DNA of 64,000 nt from Candidatus Obscuribacterales bacterium (GCA_019752635.1 JAIELX010000046.1:1-64000), one strand, 5' to 3'. Numbered from the stretch's first letter, positions 54,662-63,186 are shown. Notes: generated from the sequence alone by a model not told the origin. Numbers and translations: made by a program.

Positions 54662-56134
54662 GTGTCGCTAGTGCTGTGCCTACTCGCGGTTGGTTCTTTC
54701 ACTCCTATGTCCTGCGCAAGCAGCCTTTTGGAACTCCAGCAAATGGTTGTTGATGGTCGATGCGAAGAAGCAATAGCGCAGCTCGACAAACGTATCGCTA
54801 AATCCCCGAAAGACCCGTTTCTTCTCTATAATCGAGGACAAGCGTATCTAGGAATAAAGAAATACCAACAAGCCATGACTGATTTTGAGCTTTGCACTGG
54901 CCTCATCGCAGAAGGTCTGGGAGCGAAAGAACCGTCCACGAGGAGAAAGATGGGAGCGCAGTGCATTCTCTACAAAGGAGTATGTCTAAAGGAATTAGGA
55001 CGTAGTAATGATGCAGAGTCGGCATTTCGTTTAGCCTTCGAGCAATTTCCCACCATGGAGGAGGAGTGGGAACGGTCGTCGAAGCTCCTTCAAGAACCCG
55101 CCCTAACGTTGGTCACCGAAATGCTTGTACTAGTTAAAAAGGCGAAGGCTCAACTGGCAAGCAATGACAGCAAACCATCACTGGATGTTCAGGCGCTCGC
55201 TCAACAAATTGCAGCCGTTATGAAAGAGAAGCAAAAAGCAGAGCAACAACCACTTTCGACTTCAGCCGGGGCGACTCCACCTGTTGATGCGAAGCCGGTG
55301 AACAGACCGGTGAGAGATAAGTGGGCGCTTGTGATTGGAGTCAGCAAGTTTCAGGACAAGACCATTCCCGAGTTGCGATTTGCTGCGAAGGATGCCGAAG
55401 ACTTTAGCAAGTTTCTTGTGAATAACGCGAATTTTTCGAAGGATCATGTTCGTTTGCTCACCAATGAGTCTGCAACACAACGACGCATCCTGGATGAACT
55501 CGGCGACAAGTTTCTACCGCGTGTGGTCAAGCCCGATGACCTAGTAGTAATCTACTTCTCTAGCCATGGCAGTCCAAGCCGATCCGATGTTCGCGGAAAG
55601 AATTTCTTGATTGCGCATGATAGCGAGAAAAGAAATTTGTATGCAAGTGGAATCGAGATGCAGCAACTTTCTGACGTAATTAAAGATCGCGTTCAATCTG
55701 ATCGCGTTCTTCTTGTCTTGGACGCGTGCCACAGTGGTGCCACCACTCCCGGCGAAAAGGGCGGAGAGACCGATGCCAATTTCAATTTGCAGGCAATTCC
55801 ACTGGGTAGCGGGCAGACGGTTATCTGTTCTAGCAAAGCAGAAGAACGCTCATGGGAAAGCAAGCGGTACGAAAACGGCGTATTCACAAAACGGCTGATG
55901 CAAGCGCTCATACAGGATGGCGAGCAAACTACTATCGATAAAGCATATTCGCATTTGAGCAAGCAAGTTGAGGATGAGGTTCAGCAGGATCAAGCGGCCA
56001 AACAGACACCAGTTTTTCGCAGCACCTGGAAGGGCAACAACCTCATGCTCTGCACACCCGCCGCATCGCCGGAGCCACTGCCAGACGCAGTCCGTTCACT
56101 TCTCGCACCGGACACCCAGAGCAAATCGAAGTAG
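54662..56134 (+). CDS. Secreted TPR + caspase-like protein (caspase 5), twin of caspase 4, with doubtful start
   Basis: 490 residues from GTG 54662, the first start after an in-frame TAA. The reading begins directly with the hydrophobic core of a signal peptide (L-V-L-C-L-L-A-V-G, then P-M-S-C-A-S) and lacks the usual positive residues, and no Shine-Dalgarno precedes the GTG. The missing part (M-N-P-S-T-R-V) sits just upstream, beyond the stop codon. TPR-like units about 30-150 include Y-N-R-G-Q-A-Y-L-G. The caspase-like domain (about 217-475) has His302 and Cys356. Protein identity with caspase 4 over the last 265 or so residues is nearly complete (about four changes), while their TPR parts are unrelated in detail. 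Expression may be coupled to the leader ORF or reduced. Confidence 0.82.
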   Translation: MSLVLCLLAVGSFTPMSCASSLLELQQMVVDGRCEEAIAQLDKRIAKSPKDPFLLYNRGQAYLGIKKYQQAMTDFELCTGLIAEGLGAKEPSTRRKMGAQCILYKGVCLKELGRSNDAESAFRLAFEQFPTMEEEWERSSKLLQEPALTLVTEMLVLVKKAKAQLASNDSKPSLDVQALAQQIAAVMKEKQKAEQQPLSTSAGATPPVDAKPVNRPVRDKWALVIGVSKFQDKTIPELRFAAKDAEDFSKFLVNNANFSKDHVRLLTNESATQRRILDELGDKFLPRVVKPDDLVVIYFSSHGSPSRSDVRGKNFLIAHDSEKRNLYASGIEMQQLSDVIKDRVQSDRVLLVLDACHSGATTPGEKGGETDANFNLQAIPLGSGQTVICSSKAEERSWESKRYENGVFTKRLMQALIQDGEQTTIDKAYSHLSKQVEDEVQQDQAAKQTPVFRSTWKGNNLMLCTPAASPEPLPDAVRSLLAPDTQSKSK

Positions 56135-56318
56135 CCCGAATATTCGGCAGTTTTGCACATACGCGATTGACAGCGCCCCTTTGCGCCATATTGACGCAAC
56201 AAAGAGACCGACGCCACGGCTATTCCTGAAGTAAGACCGCCAGTACCAGAGGCAGAAAACTTTCGCCCGCCATGGTTGAAGTACTTCCTCCCGAGGGGGG
56301 CTTAACCAAAGCAATTCA

Positions 56319-58460
56319 TTACGGAAGGCTCTTCTTGAGCGCCTCAGCTTTCTCTTGTTGATTGTTGCGCTCGAGGAACTTGGCATAAGCCAAAACTGTT
56401 AGTCGTTGATCCGACTCACTTTTGGACAACCCAAGGGCCTTATTGAATAACGCGTCGGCCTCACCGTTCTTGTCTCTGTGCGCTAGATTTTCAGCCAATT
56501 GAACACGCGCTGCGACGGAATTTCCTCTAGGTGAGGCGTCTGCTAATTGCAATCGCTTCTCAAGCAGCGGTGCAGCATCATCGTGGCGTTCTCGCCTGGT
56601 GAGAAAAGCAGCGGTCGCAGACAAACTCTCTTGCTGCCAGTGCTTATCGCCAGTTTGCTCTGCCAGACCTGCGGCCTTGCCTAACAACTCTTCTGTCTTT
56701 TGAAAGTTGCCCTTGGTCTCGTGCAAGTCGGCCAACTGAGTGACTCTAGAAAATGAACGAAAGGTGTCGTCTCTTTCCTTACCGTGCGCCTGCGCTAAGT
56801 CCGCGAGTTGAGTAAGCAGGCGTTCTGAGCGATCCAGATCTGGCGCGGTCCCTCGTCGCCCCATTCGATTATTTGCCATGTTCTCAGCAATCAGAATAGG
56901 ATTAGCATCCTTAAGCCCCTCTTTCCCTCCTCGCAGCGCTTCCCTGTATCCTTTTTCGTCTTTCTGAAGCACTTGCAATGCTGTAGTAACCGCCTCTTCG
57001 GCCTTTTGAAAAGAGCGTCCGGAAATGTGTTTATCCGCAAGATTGCTTCCTACTACAGCCAGAATGCCGCGCTCGCTTTCGGGCAATTGCTTAGCGGTGT
57101 TGAATGCCGTTTCAAATGTTTTGATAGAGGCGGCGTCTTTGCCGGCCAACGCTTGCGTTTTTGCGAGTTCGTTGAGTGCTTGCACGCTAGGAGCGCTCAC
57201 CTCGCCGTTGTGTTGCTCTGCAATTTTTACGGCTCGTTGTTGTAGCTGCATTGCCTCATCGAGTCGCTTTGACTCGACGAAATGCTCAGCTGTTCGCTGA
57301 AGAGTCGGTATCAAGTCGGGATGATCTTTTCCGAGTCGCGACTCTTGAGACTGAATTGTATGAGTGGGCGGATATAGGAGTAAGTGGTCATATCGCGATG
57401 CCCGAGACTCTTCCAGAGCCTTCAGTACCGTTGATTTTGACATGTCTATCGCCGCTGATGTTTTCATCTCGCGAGCGAGTAGTCTTTCCGGTTCGTCATG
57501 TGATCTTAGCGAATCAAGGTTTGCTTCGAAAGTGGCAACACCACCCTTGGTGCCCCACTCTTCCTTAAGCAGCTGACCTGCTGTTGGGCTATCCCCAAAG
57601 ACCTTTCTATCTTCTAAATGATTGGAGCCAACCACAAATACTACTTTTGATTTGGGATCAGACTTCAAGACTTCGGATACCTCGTTGGCCATATGCTTGT
57701 CGCGTTGCGCTACATTTTCGGCGGGTAAACTGCCGACCCTAACTGAGTTGTCCCTGTCGTCGTCTACGGCAACAACTTTCAAGCCCGCTGCGCGAGCCTC
57801 TTTCATCATCAATAATAGATCGTCATTCTGTCTTACTCTGTTGTGGCGGCCCATAAAAGCTTCTTTGAACTCAGCATCGCTGGTCTTACCCGACAGAAAA
57901 TTGTCGAGGTCAGGTTGCAGCGATTTGTTTACTTCAACGGCCAGGTGCGTAACGCCGTTGTCGGCGAACTTGGTCAAAAGAGCGCGAGTGTCGTCGCGAA
58001 GACCATTCAGATCGTAGTGCGTTTCTCCCAACCCCGTAACTCTGTTTGCTTTCACAGCATCCAGAATGGCATCTTGCGTATTGCGCCCTAGCTCCGAAAT
58101 TTCTGTTTTTACTTCTTTGATTTTCTCGGGAGAAAGCTTCTCTAGTCTCTTCAGTTCTGATTCAGTCGGCTCTGTTGAGTTAAAGATGCGCTTTTGATGC
58201 GGGACTTCGCCTGCGGATGCGGTGGCAGCATCGCGCTTCTCCTCTTTCTCTTTCTCTTTCTCTTTCTCGCCCGCCTTTGCGTCATCTGATGAAAAAAGCG
58301 AGAAGCCCGAAAGAATAGCTTCCGCAGCGGCGTTCGTGCTTCTCCCTTTGAGATCGCCGACAGACTTGAGCAGAGCGCTACTGTCAAAGGTTGGCTCGGC
58401 CGCACTCTTCAGCGCTGAGCTCTCAACATCATCACCTAATTTTTCCGCTGAATCGGCCAA
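56319..58460 (-). CDS. ChaN/EreA-like domain + TPR protein
   Basis: 713 residues, no signal peptide. The start is a TTG: AAGGGAG lies eight bases before it and no ATG fits. Residues 1-90 are polar with a charged K-E-K-E-K-E stretch. Residues about 135-330 resemble the ChaN / EreA / TraB-like superfamily: G-L-G-E-T-H at 143-148, H-L-A-V-E-V-N, L-K-V-V-A-V-D-D-D and a V-V-F-V-V-G-S-N-H-L strand. These domains bind haem (ChaN) or act as esterases or metallopeptidases; the activity here cannot be decided. TPR-like helices fill about 380-700 (A-M-Q-L-Q-Q-R-A-V-K-I-A-E, A-E-A-L-K-K). Convergent with caspase 5 and next to the EamA gene (133 bases). Function unknown; possibly a stress- or metal-linked scaffold. 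Confidence 0.78.
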   Translation of the reverse strand: MADSAEKLGDDVESSALKSAAEPTFDSSALLKSVGDLKGRSTNAAAEAILSGFSLFSSDDAKAGEKEKEKEKEEKRDAATASAGEVPHQKRIFNSTEPTESELKRLEKLSPEKIKEVKTEISELGRNTQDAILDAVKANRVTGLGETHYDLNGLRDDTRALLTKFADNGVTHLAVEVNKSLQPDLDNFLSGKTSDAEFKEAFMGRHNRVRQNDDLLLMMKEARAAGLKVVAVDDDRDNSVRVGSLPAENVAQRDKHMANEVSEVLKSDPKSKVVFVVGSNHLEDRKVFGDSPTAGQLLKEEWGTKGGVATFEANLDSLRSHDEPERLLAREMKTSAAIDMSKSTVLKALEESRASRYDHLLLYPPTHTIQSQESRLGKDHPDLIPTLQRTAEHFVESKRLDEAMQLQQRAVKIAEQHNGEVSAPSVQALNELAKTQALAGKDAASIKTFETAFNTAKQLPESERGILAVVGSNLADKHISGRSFQKAEEAVTTALQVLQKDEKGYREALRGGKEGLKDANPILIAENMANNRMGRRGTAPDLDRSERLLTQLADLAQAHGKERDDTFRSFSRVTQLADLHETKGNFQKTEELLGKAAGLAEQTGDKHWQQESLSATAAFLTRRERHDDAAPLLEKRLQLADASPRGNSVAARVQLAENLAHRDKNGEADALFNKALGLSKSESDQRLTVLAYAKFLERNNQQEKAEALKKSLP

Positions 58461-58593
58461 TGGTTGAACTCCCTTGCCGTTGCACGATACAACAGCAAGC
58501 GTGACCCCATCGTGACCGGCAATATGCTTCTACGGTCCCGCGCATAGGCTTGTTGACCGGCTAGTCTAAACATCGTAGAGCACCGCATCCACT

Positions 58594-59016
58594 TTAGCCT
58601 TTGGTGACCAAAAGTGCGCCCCCGACAATTAGCGCCAAACCAAGAACAACAGTTAGCGAGACTTTCTCGCCCAGAAGGAGCCATGCCAACACTGCAGTCA
58701 CCACAAGACTCAAGCGATCGATTGAAGCCACGCGCGAAGCATCGCCTTCCTTTAGAGCTTCGAAAAAGAAGAGCCACGAGAGCGCGCCAGCAAGCCCGGC
58801 AAGGGCAACGAAAAGCCAGCTCTTGGCGGGAATGGTGCCTAGTTGCGATATCGGTCCACGACTGCACATAACTACTACTAGAAACGCGGACATGATCAGC
58901 GATCGCGCAGTGGTGGCAATGGAGGAGTCGATATCCTTCACGCCGATTTTGCCAAATATGCCCGTCAGCCCTGCGAATACCGCGGAGAGGCCAGCGCATA
59001 TCAGCCACTTTTCCAA
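58594..59016 (-). CDS. Half-size EamA-family transporter
   Basis: 140 residues forming one EamA (drug/metabolite transporter) repeat with about five transmembrane helices, typical of the single-domain members that work as dimers. Markers are G-L-T-G-I-F-G-K-I-G near 16-25, A-L-S-W-L-F-F-F-E-A-L-K-E-G-D-A near 80-95, and L-L-G-E-K-V at 115-120. The start is a TTG with AAGGTAG upstream; that Shine-Dalgarno overlaps the stop codon of the methyltransferase gene, so the two genes are coupled. Substrate unknown; EamA proteins export small metabolites. Confidence 0.9.
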   Translation of the reverse strand: MEKWLICAGLSAVFAGLTGIFGKIGVKDIDSSIATTARSLIMSAFLVVVMCSRGPISQLGTIPAKSWLFVALAGLAGALSWLFFFEALKEGDASRVASIDRLSLVVTAVLAWLLLGEKVSLTVVLGLALIVGGALLVTKG

Positions 59017-59021
59017 AGCAT

Positions 59022-59645
59022 CTACCTTGCGGACATGACGGTCAGAAACTCTTGTCCCTTCCGCTCTTTGACGCTATCTTGCGGTTCGTAGGCAATTTCG
59101 ATTTTGAATTTCTTGTCGAAGAGCTCAAAGATTTCGCTTTTGTGCAGTGCAAATGGCGGACCACCTTGTCGGTCCGGTCGAACCCACCACAGAGAGACGA
59201 ACTTGCCGCCCGGCTTGAGCAAATCGTGCACGGTCCAAGCATAGCTCTGGCGCCTTGCAGGATCGATAGCACAGAACGTGCAGTGATCCAGCACATAATC
59301 ATAATAATGATCGTACTCGTGCATCTTGAATAGATCGCGTTCGAGCAGATAGCCTTTGGTCCCCAGAAGCCCTGCCTGGTGGAGCTTTCGAGTGGTGCTT
59401 TGGATCGCACTCTTAGAGAAGTCAACACCGGTCACTTCAAACCCGGCTTGAGCGAACATCAAACACTCGTGCCCGTTCCCGCAACCGAGAACAGCCATGC
59501 GACCAGGCTTCAGCGCATAAGGTGATTTAAGAAAGGTCACCAGAGGCGGTGCCGGTTGTCCTAAATCCCACGCGGTTTTTCCGCCAGCATAGAGCCCTTC
59601 CCAGAACTCCTTATCTTCTACCGTGTAGACGCGAGTTTGCCCCAT
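59022..59645 (-). CDS. TPMT-like SAM-dependent methyltransferase
   Basis: 207 residues. Start has GGGGA upstream. Resembles thiopurine S-methyltransferase-type (class I) enzymes: W-D-L-G-Q-P-A-P-P-L near 31-40, SAM motif I A-V-L-G-C-G-N-G-H-E near 51-60, acidic motif II V-T-G-V-D-F-S near 71-77, and D-H-C-T-F-C-A-I-D near 119-127. Soluble and cytoplasmic. Probable role: methylation of a thiol or metalloid (for example selenium or tellurium species), or another small molecule; the exact substrate is not visible. The EamA transporter directly downstream in the same operon might export the methylated product (inference). Confidence 0.88.
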   Translation of the reverse strand: MGQTRVYTVEDKEFWEGLYAGGKTAWDLGQPAPPLVTFLKSPYALKPGRMAVLGCGNGHECLMFAQAGFEVTGVDFSKSAIQSTTRKLHQAGLLGTKGYLLERDLFKMHEYDHYYDYVLDHCTFCAIDPARRQSYAWTVHDLLKPGGKFVSLWWVRPDRQGGPPFALHKSEIFELFDKKFKIEIAYEPQDSVKERKGQEFLTVMSAR

Positions 59646-59728
59646 GATCCCCGTTTGCCAGTACTAGTAATCGAATAAGATATTCTAGCTCAAAATTCGC
59701 ACAAAGAGGCGGTATTTGCGGGCAAAGG

Positions 59729-59742
59729 TAGGCGCGCGCCTA
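59729..59742. repeat. Perfect 14-bp palindrome TAGGCGCGCGCCTA
   Basis: Sits in the 165-base gap upstream of the methyltransferase gene and downstream of the small tail-anchored protein. A nearby AGCCCC/GGGGCT inverted repeat (59775-59787) may be part of the end of the small gene. The palindrome could be an operator or simply GC-rich sequence. Confidence 0.4.
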
Positions 59743-59812
59743 AATAGAGAAAATGGCGCGGTTCGAAGTGGCGGAGCCCCCGGGGCTGACGCGGCATTCG
59801 CTCGACGATAAA

Positions 59813-60160
59813 TTAGGACATGCTCGCCATGAAGGCAGCGAACACAAGTCCGGTGATGACGGTCATGATAGTAAGTAGGATTATGATCATGCGCTCGGTA
59901 TTCACAACGTGCTTATACTCGAAGTCGCGCATGCCGGAAAGCCCGTGACGGATAGCTGTGCTGCTTTCCTCTTTCATACCGGGCACTCCTCTCCAATTTT
60001 TCATTAGAACTTCACTTTGTCGCGAGTTATTCGCTCGGGAATCATTCAAATTTGGAATGAATGCGTCAAACTCCTTGCCTACTACGCCGCTTTCGTAAAA
60101 GAGGAGCGGATCGATTCCGCCTTCGGTAGTGGATGAGGGTTGACCGTGCATTTGGGACAT
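59813..60160 (-). CDS. Small tail-anchored membrane protein, unknown function
   Basis: 115 residues from ATG 60160, chosen because GGAGGTATTTTG gives an excellent Shine-Dalgarno directly upstream; a longer frame to 60211 lacks one. The soluble N-terminal part is polar with no motif recognised. A single transmembrane helix lies at the very C-terminus (M-I-I-I-L-L-T-I-M-T-V-I-T-G-L-V-F-A-A-F), a tail-anchor arrangement with the N-terminus in the cytoplasm. Stands alone between the methyltransferase and ETF operons. Confidence 0.75.
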   Translation of the reverse strand: MSQMHGQPSSTTEGGIDPLLFYESGVVGKEFDAFIPNLNDSRANNSRQSEVLMKNWRGVPGMKEESSTAIRHGLSGMRDFEYKHVVNTERMIIILLTIMTVITGLVFAAFMASMS

Positions 60161-60341
60161 CAAAATACCTCCACTCCTGACGTGCGACAAAGCACGCCGG
60201 AATACCAGCAATCTTACGTTTTGTAGATAGCCCTGATTAGCCTGGTAAGAGAAACGCGACCTAAAACCTGTCGCTTGGTGCCCTTACTATCGTGCAAGCC
60301 CCAACCAATGTCAAGTGAATTCTGAGAGAACGCTTAACCTT

Positions 60342-62057
60342 CTAAAGCCCCATGAAATCCGGGCCGCTTCCCTGTTCGGTCGGCTTGACCCGTAAATTCA
60401 CTTCTGGACAGACGATCTCGCAAGTACGGCACTGGACGCAGTTTTCGAGCGACATGCCGTGTTTCTTCACTTTGTCGATTACGTCAACACGGTGAACTTC
60501 GGCGGTGCAATCAGCCACACAAGGTGTCGTCTTGCCTTTCGACTCGTATTTATCAATGCACTTGACACAAACTTCCGCATTGAACTCATCAATGTGTTTG
60601 TTGCCTTCGTGATACTTGGTTGCTGCGAAGAAAACAGCATCAGCTCGCGAGTACACAGTCGCCTTGTCGAAGCTTGGCTCGGCAATCTTCGGCGGCGTGA
60701 AATCGGGGTCAATGTGTTTATAGTCGGGCTTATACGTAATTGGCCCGATATCTTTGCCCTGGTCGAGCAAACCGAGAACGCGCAGTCCATCCATTGCAGG
60801 GCGGAAAGGATTCGGCAGGCCAATACCAATTGCAGCGAGAATCGGATGACCTTCATCTACGCCCTTTGCGATTCGGGGAAGATACTCGCCCAACAACCGC
60901 GGATTTTCCATGAATACCCAGCGGAAGTAACGATCGCGGTAAGACTCTTTGATTACGAAACTGTCTTCAAGTCGCTTTTGATATGGAGCCATTGCAGCAT
61001 CGCTAAAGTCGTCTTTTGCGAAGCAATCATGAATAACTTCCGCGGCAATCCGTCCGCACTCCATTGCGCGATCGATCCCGGAAAGAGTCTTCATATTGAG
61101 CACTCCGAGCGCATCTCCCAAAAGGAAGGCGCCGGGAACGTAATACTTCTTAGGCAAGCTGTAGTAGCCGCCTTCCGGCAAAAGAGCAGCGCCATACTTC
61201 AGCAATTTTCCGCCCGCAAGCATTTTCTGCAACCACGGGTGCTTTTTGTACTCCTGCAACTTCAGCTGGGGGTTCATGTTCGGGTCTTTCGAGTCCAAAC
61301 TGATTACCATCCCGATAGTAAGCTTCTTGTCCTTCATCCCGTAAACGAAACCACCACCCATGGTGCCTTCGAGCAAAGGATAGCCCAACGTGTGCCAGAC
61401 CTTACCGGCATAGTCTTCGTTGACTTGCCATACTTCTTTTACGCCAACGGACCAGATTTGCGGGCAATCCCGCAGTTTGAACTGATCGATCACGTCGCGC
61501 GAAGTGAAGCCTTTATCGCCGAAGCAAACAACTTTGCCGTAGACATAATCTTCGTCCGACTTAGCGTCTTCTACAACTTTGACGCCGGTAACGCGTCCAT
61601 CTTCGATAACCACTCCATGAGCTGAGAAGCCAGTGAAGAAATCAACTGCGACGTTCGGAACGTCTTTCAGTTTTTCTTCGACTTTGCGTCCCATCCAATT
61701 CACGACTTGGCTCAAGGTGAGAACCAGGTAGCCGCGCTTGTTGAAGGATTTGGTCTGCTCCACTTCCGGCGGATCCCACATACCTTCGCTGCCAAGAATT
61801 GAGAAATGGCTTTCGGTGCATTCCGCTTCAATCGGGAATCCCATTTCTTTGTAATTCGGCCATACCTTTTCAATGACGTGAGGATGCGAAACGGCACCAC
61901 TAACAATGTGACTGCCGAATTCTTTTCCTTTTTCCAGAATGGCTACGGTAAGCTCTTTGCCGCTCGCCTGCGCCAGTTCCAAAAGTCTCCATGCCAACGT
62001 GAGGTTGGACGGGCTGCCGCCTACAAGCAGGACATCGTACTCAATGCGAGTGGACAA
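60342..62057 (-). CDS. Electron transfer flavoprotein:quinone oxidoreductase (ETF-QO)
   Basis: 571 residues. Starts at a TTG with AGGGGG upstream, inside the 3' end of etfA (17-base overlap), so translation is coupled. The family pattern is clear throughout: N-terminal FAD-binding strand (D-V-L-L-V-G-G-S-P-S-N-L), S-G-A-V, G-T-M-G-G-G-F-V-Y-G, L-L-G-D-A-L-G-V-L-N, S-G-I-D-R-A-M-E-C-G, and a C-terminal iron-sulfur motif C-V-Q-C-R-T-C-E-I-V-C. It takes electrons from reduced ETF and passes them via FAD and Fe-S to membrane quinone. Odd features: the usual G-x-G-x-x-G is G-G-S-P-S-N, and four more cysteines (C-x2-C-x12-C-x3-C) precede the usual cluster, so two [4Fe-4S] clusters may be present. 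Confidence 0.94.
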   Translation of the reverse strand: MSTRIEYDVLLVGGSPSNLTLAWRLLELAQASGKELTVAILEKGKEFGSHIVSGAVSHPHVIEKVWPNYKEMGFPIEAECTESHFSILGSEGMWDPPEVEQTKSFNKRGYLVLTLSQVVNWMGRKVEEKLKDVPNVAVDFFTGFSAHGVVIEDGRVTGVKVVEDAKSDEDYVYGKVVCFGDKGFTSRDVIDQFKLRDCPQIWSVGVKEVWQVNEDYAGKVWHTLGYPLLEGTMGGGFVYGMKDKKLTIGMVISLDSKDPNMNPQLKLQEYKKHPWLQKMLAGGKLLKYGAALLPEGGYYSLPKKYYVPGAFLLGDALGVLNMKTLSGIDRAMECGRIAAEVIHDCFAKDDFSDAAMAPYQKRLEDSFVIKESYRDRYFRWVFMENPRLLGEYLPRIAKGVDEGHPILAAIGIGLPNPFRPAMDGLRVLGLLDQGKDIGPITYKPDYKHIDPDFTPPKIAEPSFDKATVYSRADAVFFAATKYHEGNKHIDEFNAEVCVKCIDKYESKGKTTPCVADCTAEVHRVDVIDKVKKHGMSLENCVQCRTCEIVCPEVNLRVKPTEQGSGPDFMGL

Positions 62058-63186
62058 CGGACTCTACCCCCTGTTCTTTCCTTACTTGTTTGAACTGTTT
62101 GATCAGCTCGGGAACGATCTGATAGACATCGCCGACAATTCCGTAATGCGCAAATTTGAAAATCGGAGCATCGGGATCTTTGTTGATAGCGATAATCAGA
62201 CCTGACTTAGACATACCGACTCGGTGCTGAATGGCGCCCGATATCCCGCATGCTATGTACAGTTTGGGTCTCACCGTCTTACCGGTTTGACCGACCTGGT
62301 GCTCGTAAGGTATCCAGCCCAGATCCACGACTTTACGCGAAGCACCAATGGCTGCATTGTCAAAGCACTCGGCCAACTGACGCAACAGGGCGAACCCGTC
62401 GACAGTCCCGAGACCGTAACCGCCACCGATAATAACATCAGCTTCGGTGAGCTTCAGTCCCGACGTCACTTCTCTGACAATCTCTTCAACTTCCAGACGG
62501 AAATCCTCAAGCTTAAGATTTACTGGAATTTCTTTGATGATGCCTTTACGATCAGGATCTGGTTTGTTAGGCACCATCACTCCGGGGCGAGTAGTCGCCA
62601 TCTGAGGATTCTTCCAAGGTCCCAGGATTCGAGCTTTCAAACTCTCTCCGAAGCTCGGTCTGATCGCATAAAGGCAGTCCGGATACAATCCGAGCTTAGT
62701 CGGATCCATCTTATTCTTGTGCTCGTAGGGTCCGACATCAAGCTCGGTGCAATCCGCTGTCAGACCGGTTTCAAAATGAGCGGCGATCCTTGGCGCAAGG
62801 TCACGACCTGTTGTTGTGGAACCGAGCAGCATAATGTGCGGTGGTTCGGGCAACGAATCCAAAAGGTCTATAAGAACGCGACGATAAGGCAGCGTTCTAT
62901 ATTTTTCTAGATGCTCGTTATCGGCTACAAACACTTCGTCAGCGCCATAGTGCACAAGCTTCTGCGGTATGTCACCCAGATTGTGCCCCATGATCACACA
63001 AAGAACTTTAGTGCCGAGCTTGCCTGAAAGAATCGTAGCTGCCCCTAACAACTCCAGCGTTACCGGCTGTAGATCGCCAAGAATGTGTTCAGCCACGACC
63101 ATAACATTGCCGCGAGGGGTATCGTGAACCGGCAGCGGAGGTTCTTCGTCCATGTTTTTCAGATTTGGGTCCGGTTCATTCGTCAT
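62041..63186 (-). CDS. etfA: Electron transfer flavoprotein alpha subunit
   Basis: 381 residues. N-terminal Rossmann-like part with V-M-V-V-A-E-H near 28-34 and the linker G-S-T-T-T-G-R-D-L-A-P-R. C-terminal FAD domain has I-I-G-G-G-Y-G-L-G, A-A-I-G-A-S-R-K-V-V-D, then G-Q-T-G-K-T-V-R-P-K-L-Y-I-A-C-G-I-S-G-A, the diagnostic FAD-binding motif. Partner of EtfB; the heterodimer collects electrons from dehydrogenases (for example acyl-CoA dehydrogenase) and hands them to the ETF:quinone oxidoreductase encoded next. It overlaps etfB by four bases (ATGA) and the downstream gene by 17 bases, a tightly coupled operon. It carries an N-terminal extension of about 25 polar residues. Confidence 0.96.
   Translation of the reverse strand: MTNEPDPNLKNMDEEPPLPVHDTPRGNVMVVAEHILGDLQPVTLELLGAATILSGKLGTKVLCVIMGHNLGDIPQKLVHYGADEVFVADNEHLEKYRTLPYRRVLIDLLDSLPEPPHIMLLGSTTTGRDLAPRIAAHFETGLTADCTELDVGPYEHKNKMDPTKLGLYPDCLYAIRPSFGESLKARILGPWKNPQMATTRPGVMVPNKPDPDRKGIIKEIPVNLKLEDFRLEVEEIVREVTSGLKLTEADVIIGGGYGLGTVDGFALLRQLAECFDNAAIGASRKVVDLGWIPYEHQVGQTGKTVRPKLYIACGISGAIQHRVGMSKSGLIIAINKDPDAPIFKFAHYGIVGDVYQIVPELIKQFKQVRKEQGVESVVHSH

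Noticed and set aside
56136..56160. Terminator after caspase 5 (CCGAATATTCGG)
   Set aside because: A 12-base palindrome with no proper loop and only four T afterwards; not convincing.
60459..61625. 388-codon plus-strand reading frame opposite the ETF-QO gene
   Set aside because: The minus-strand gene is a clear ETF-QO throughout; the antisense frame has no recognisable domain or start signals.
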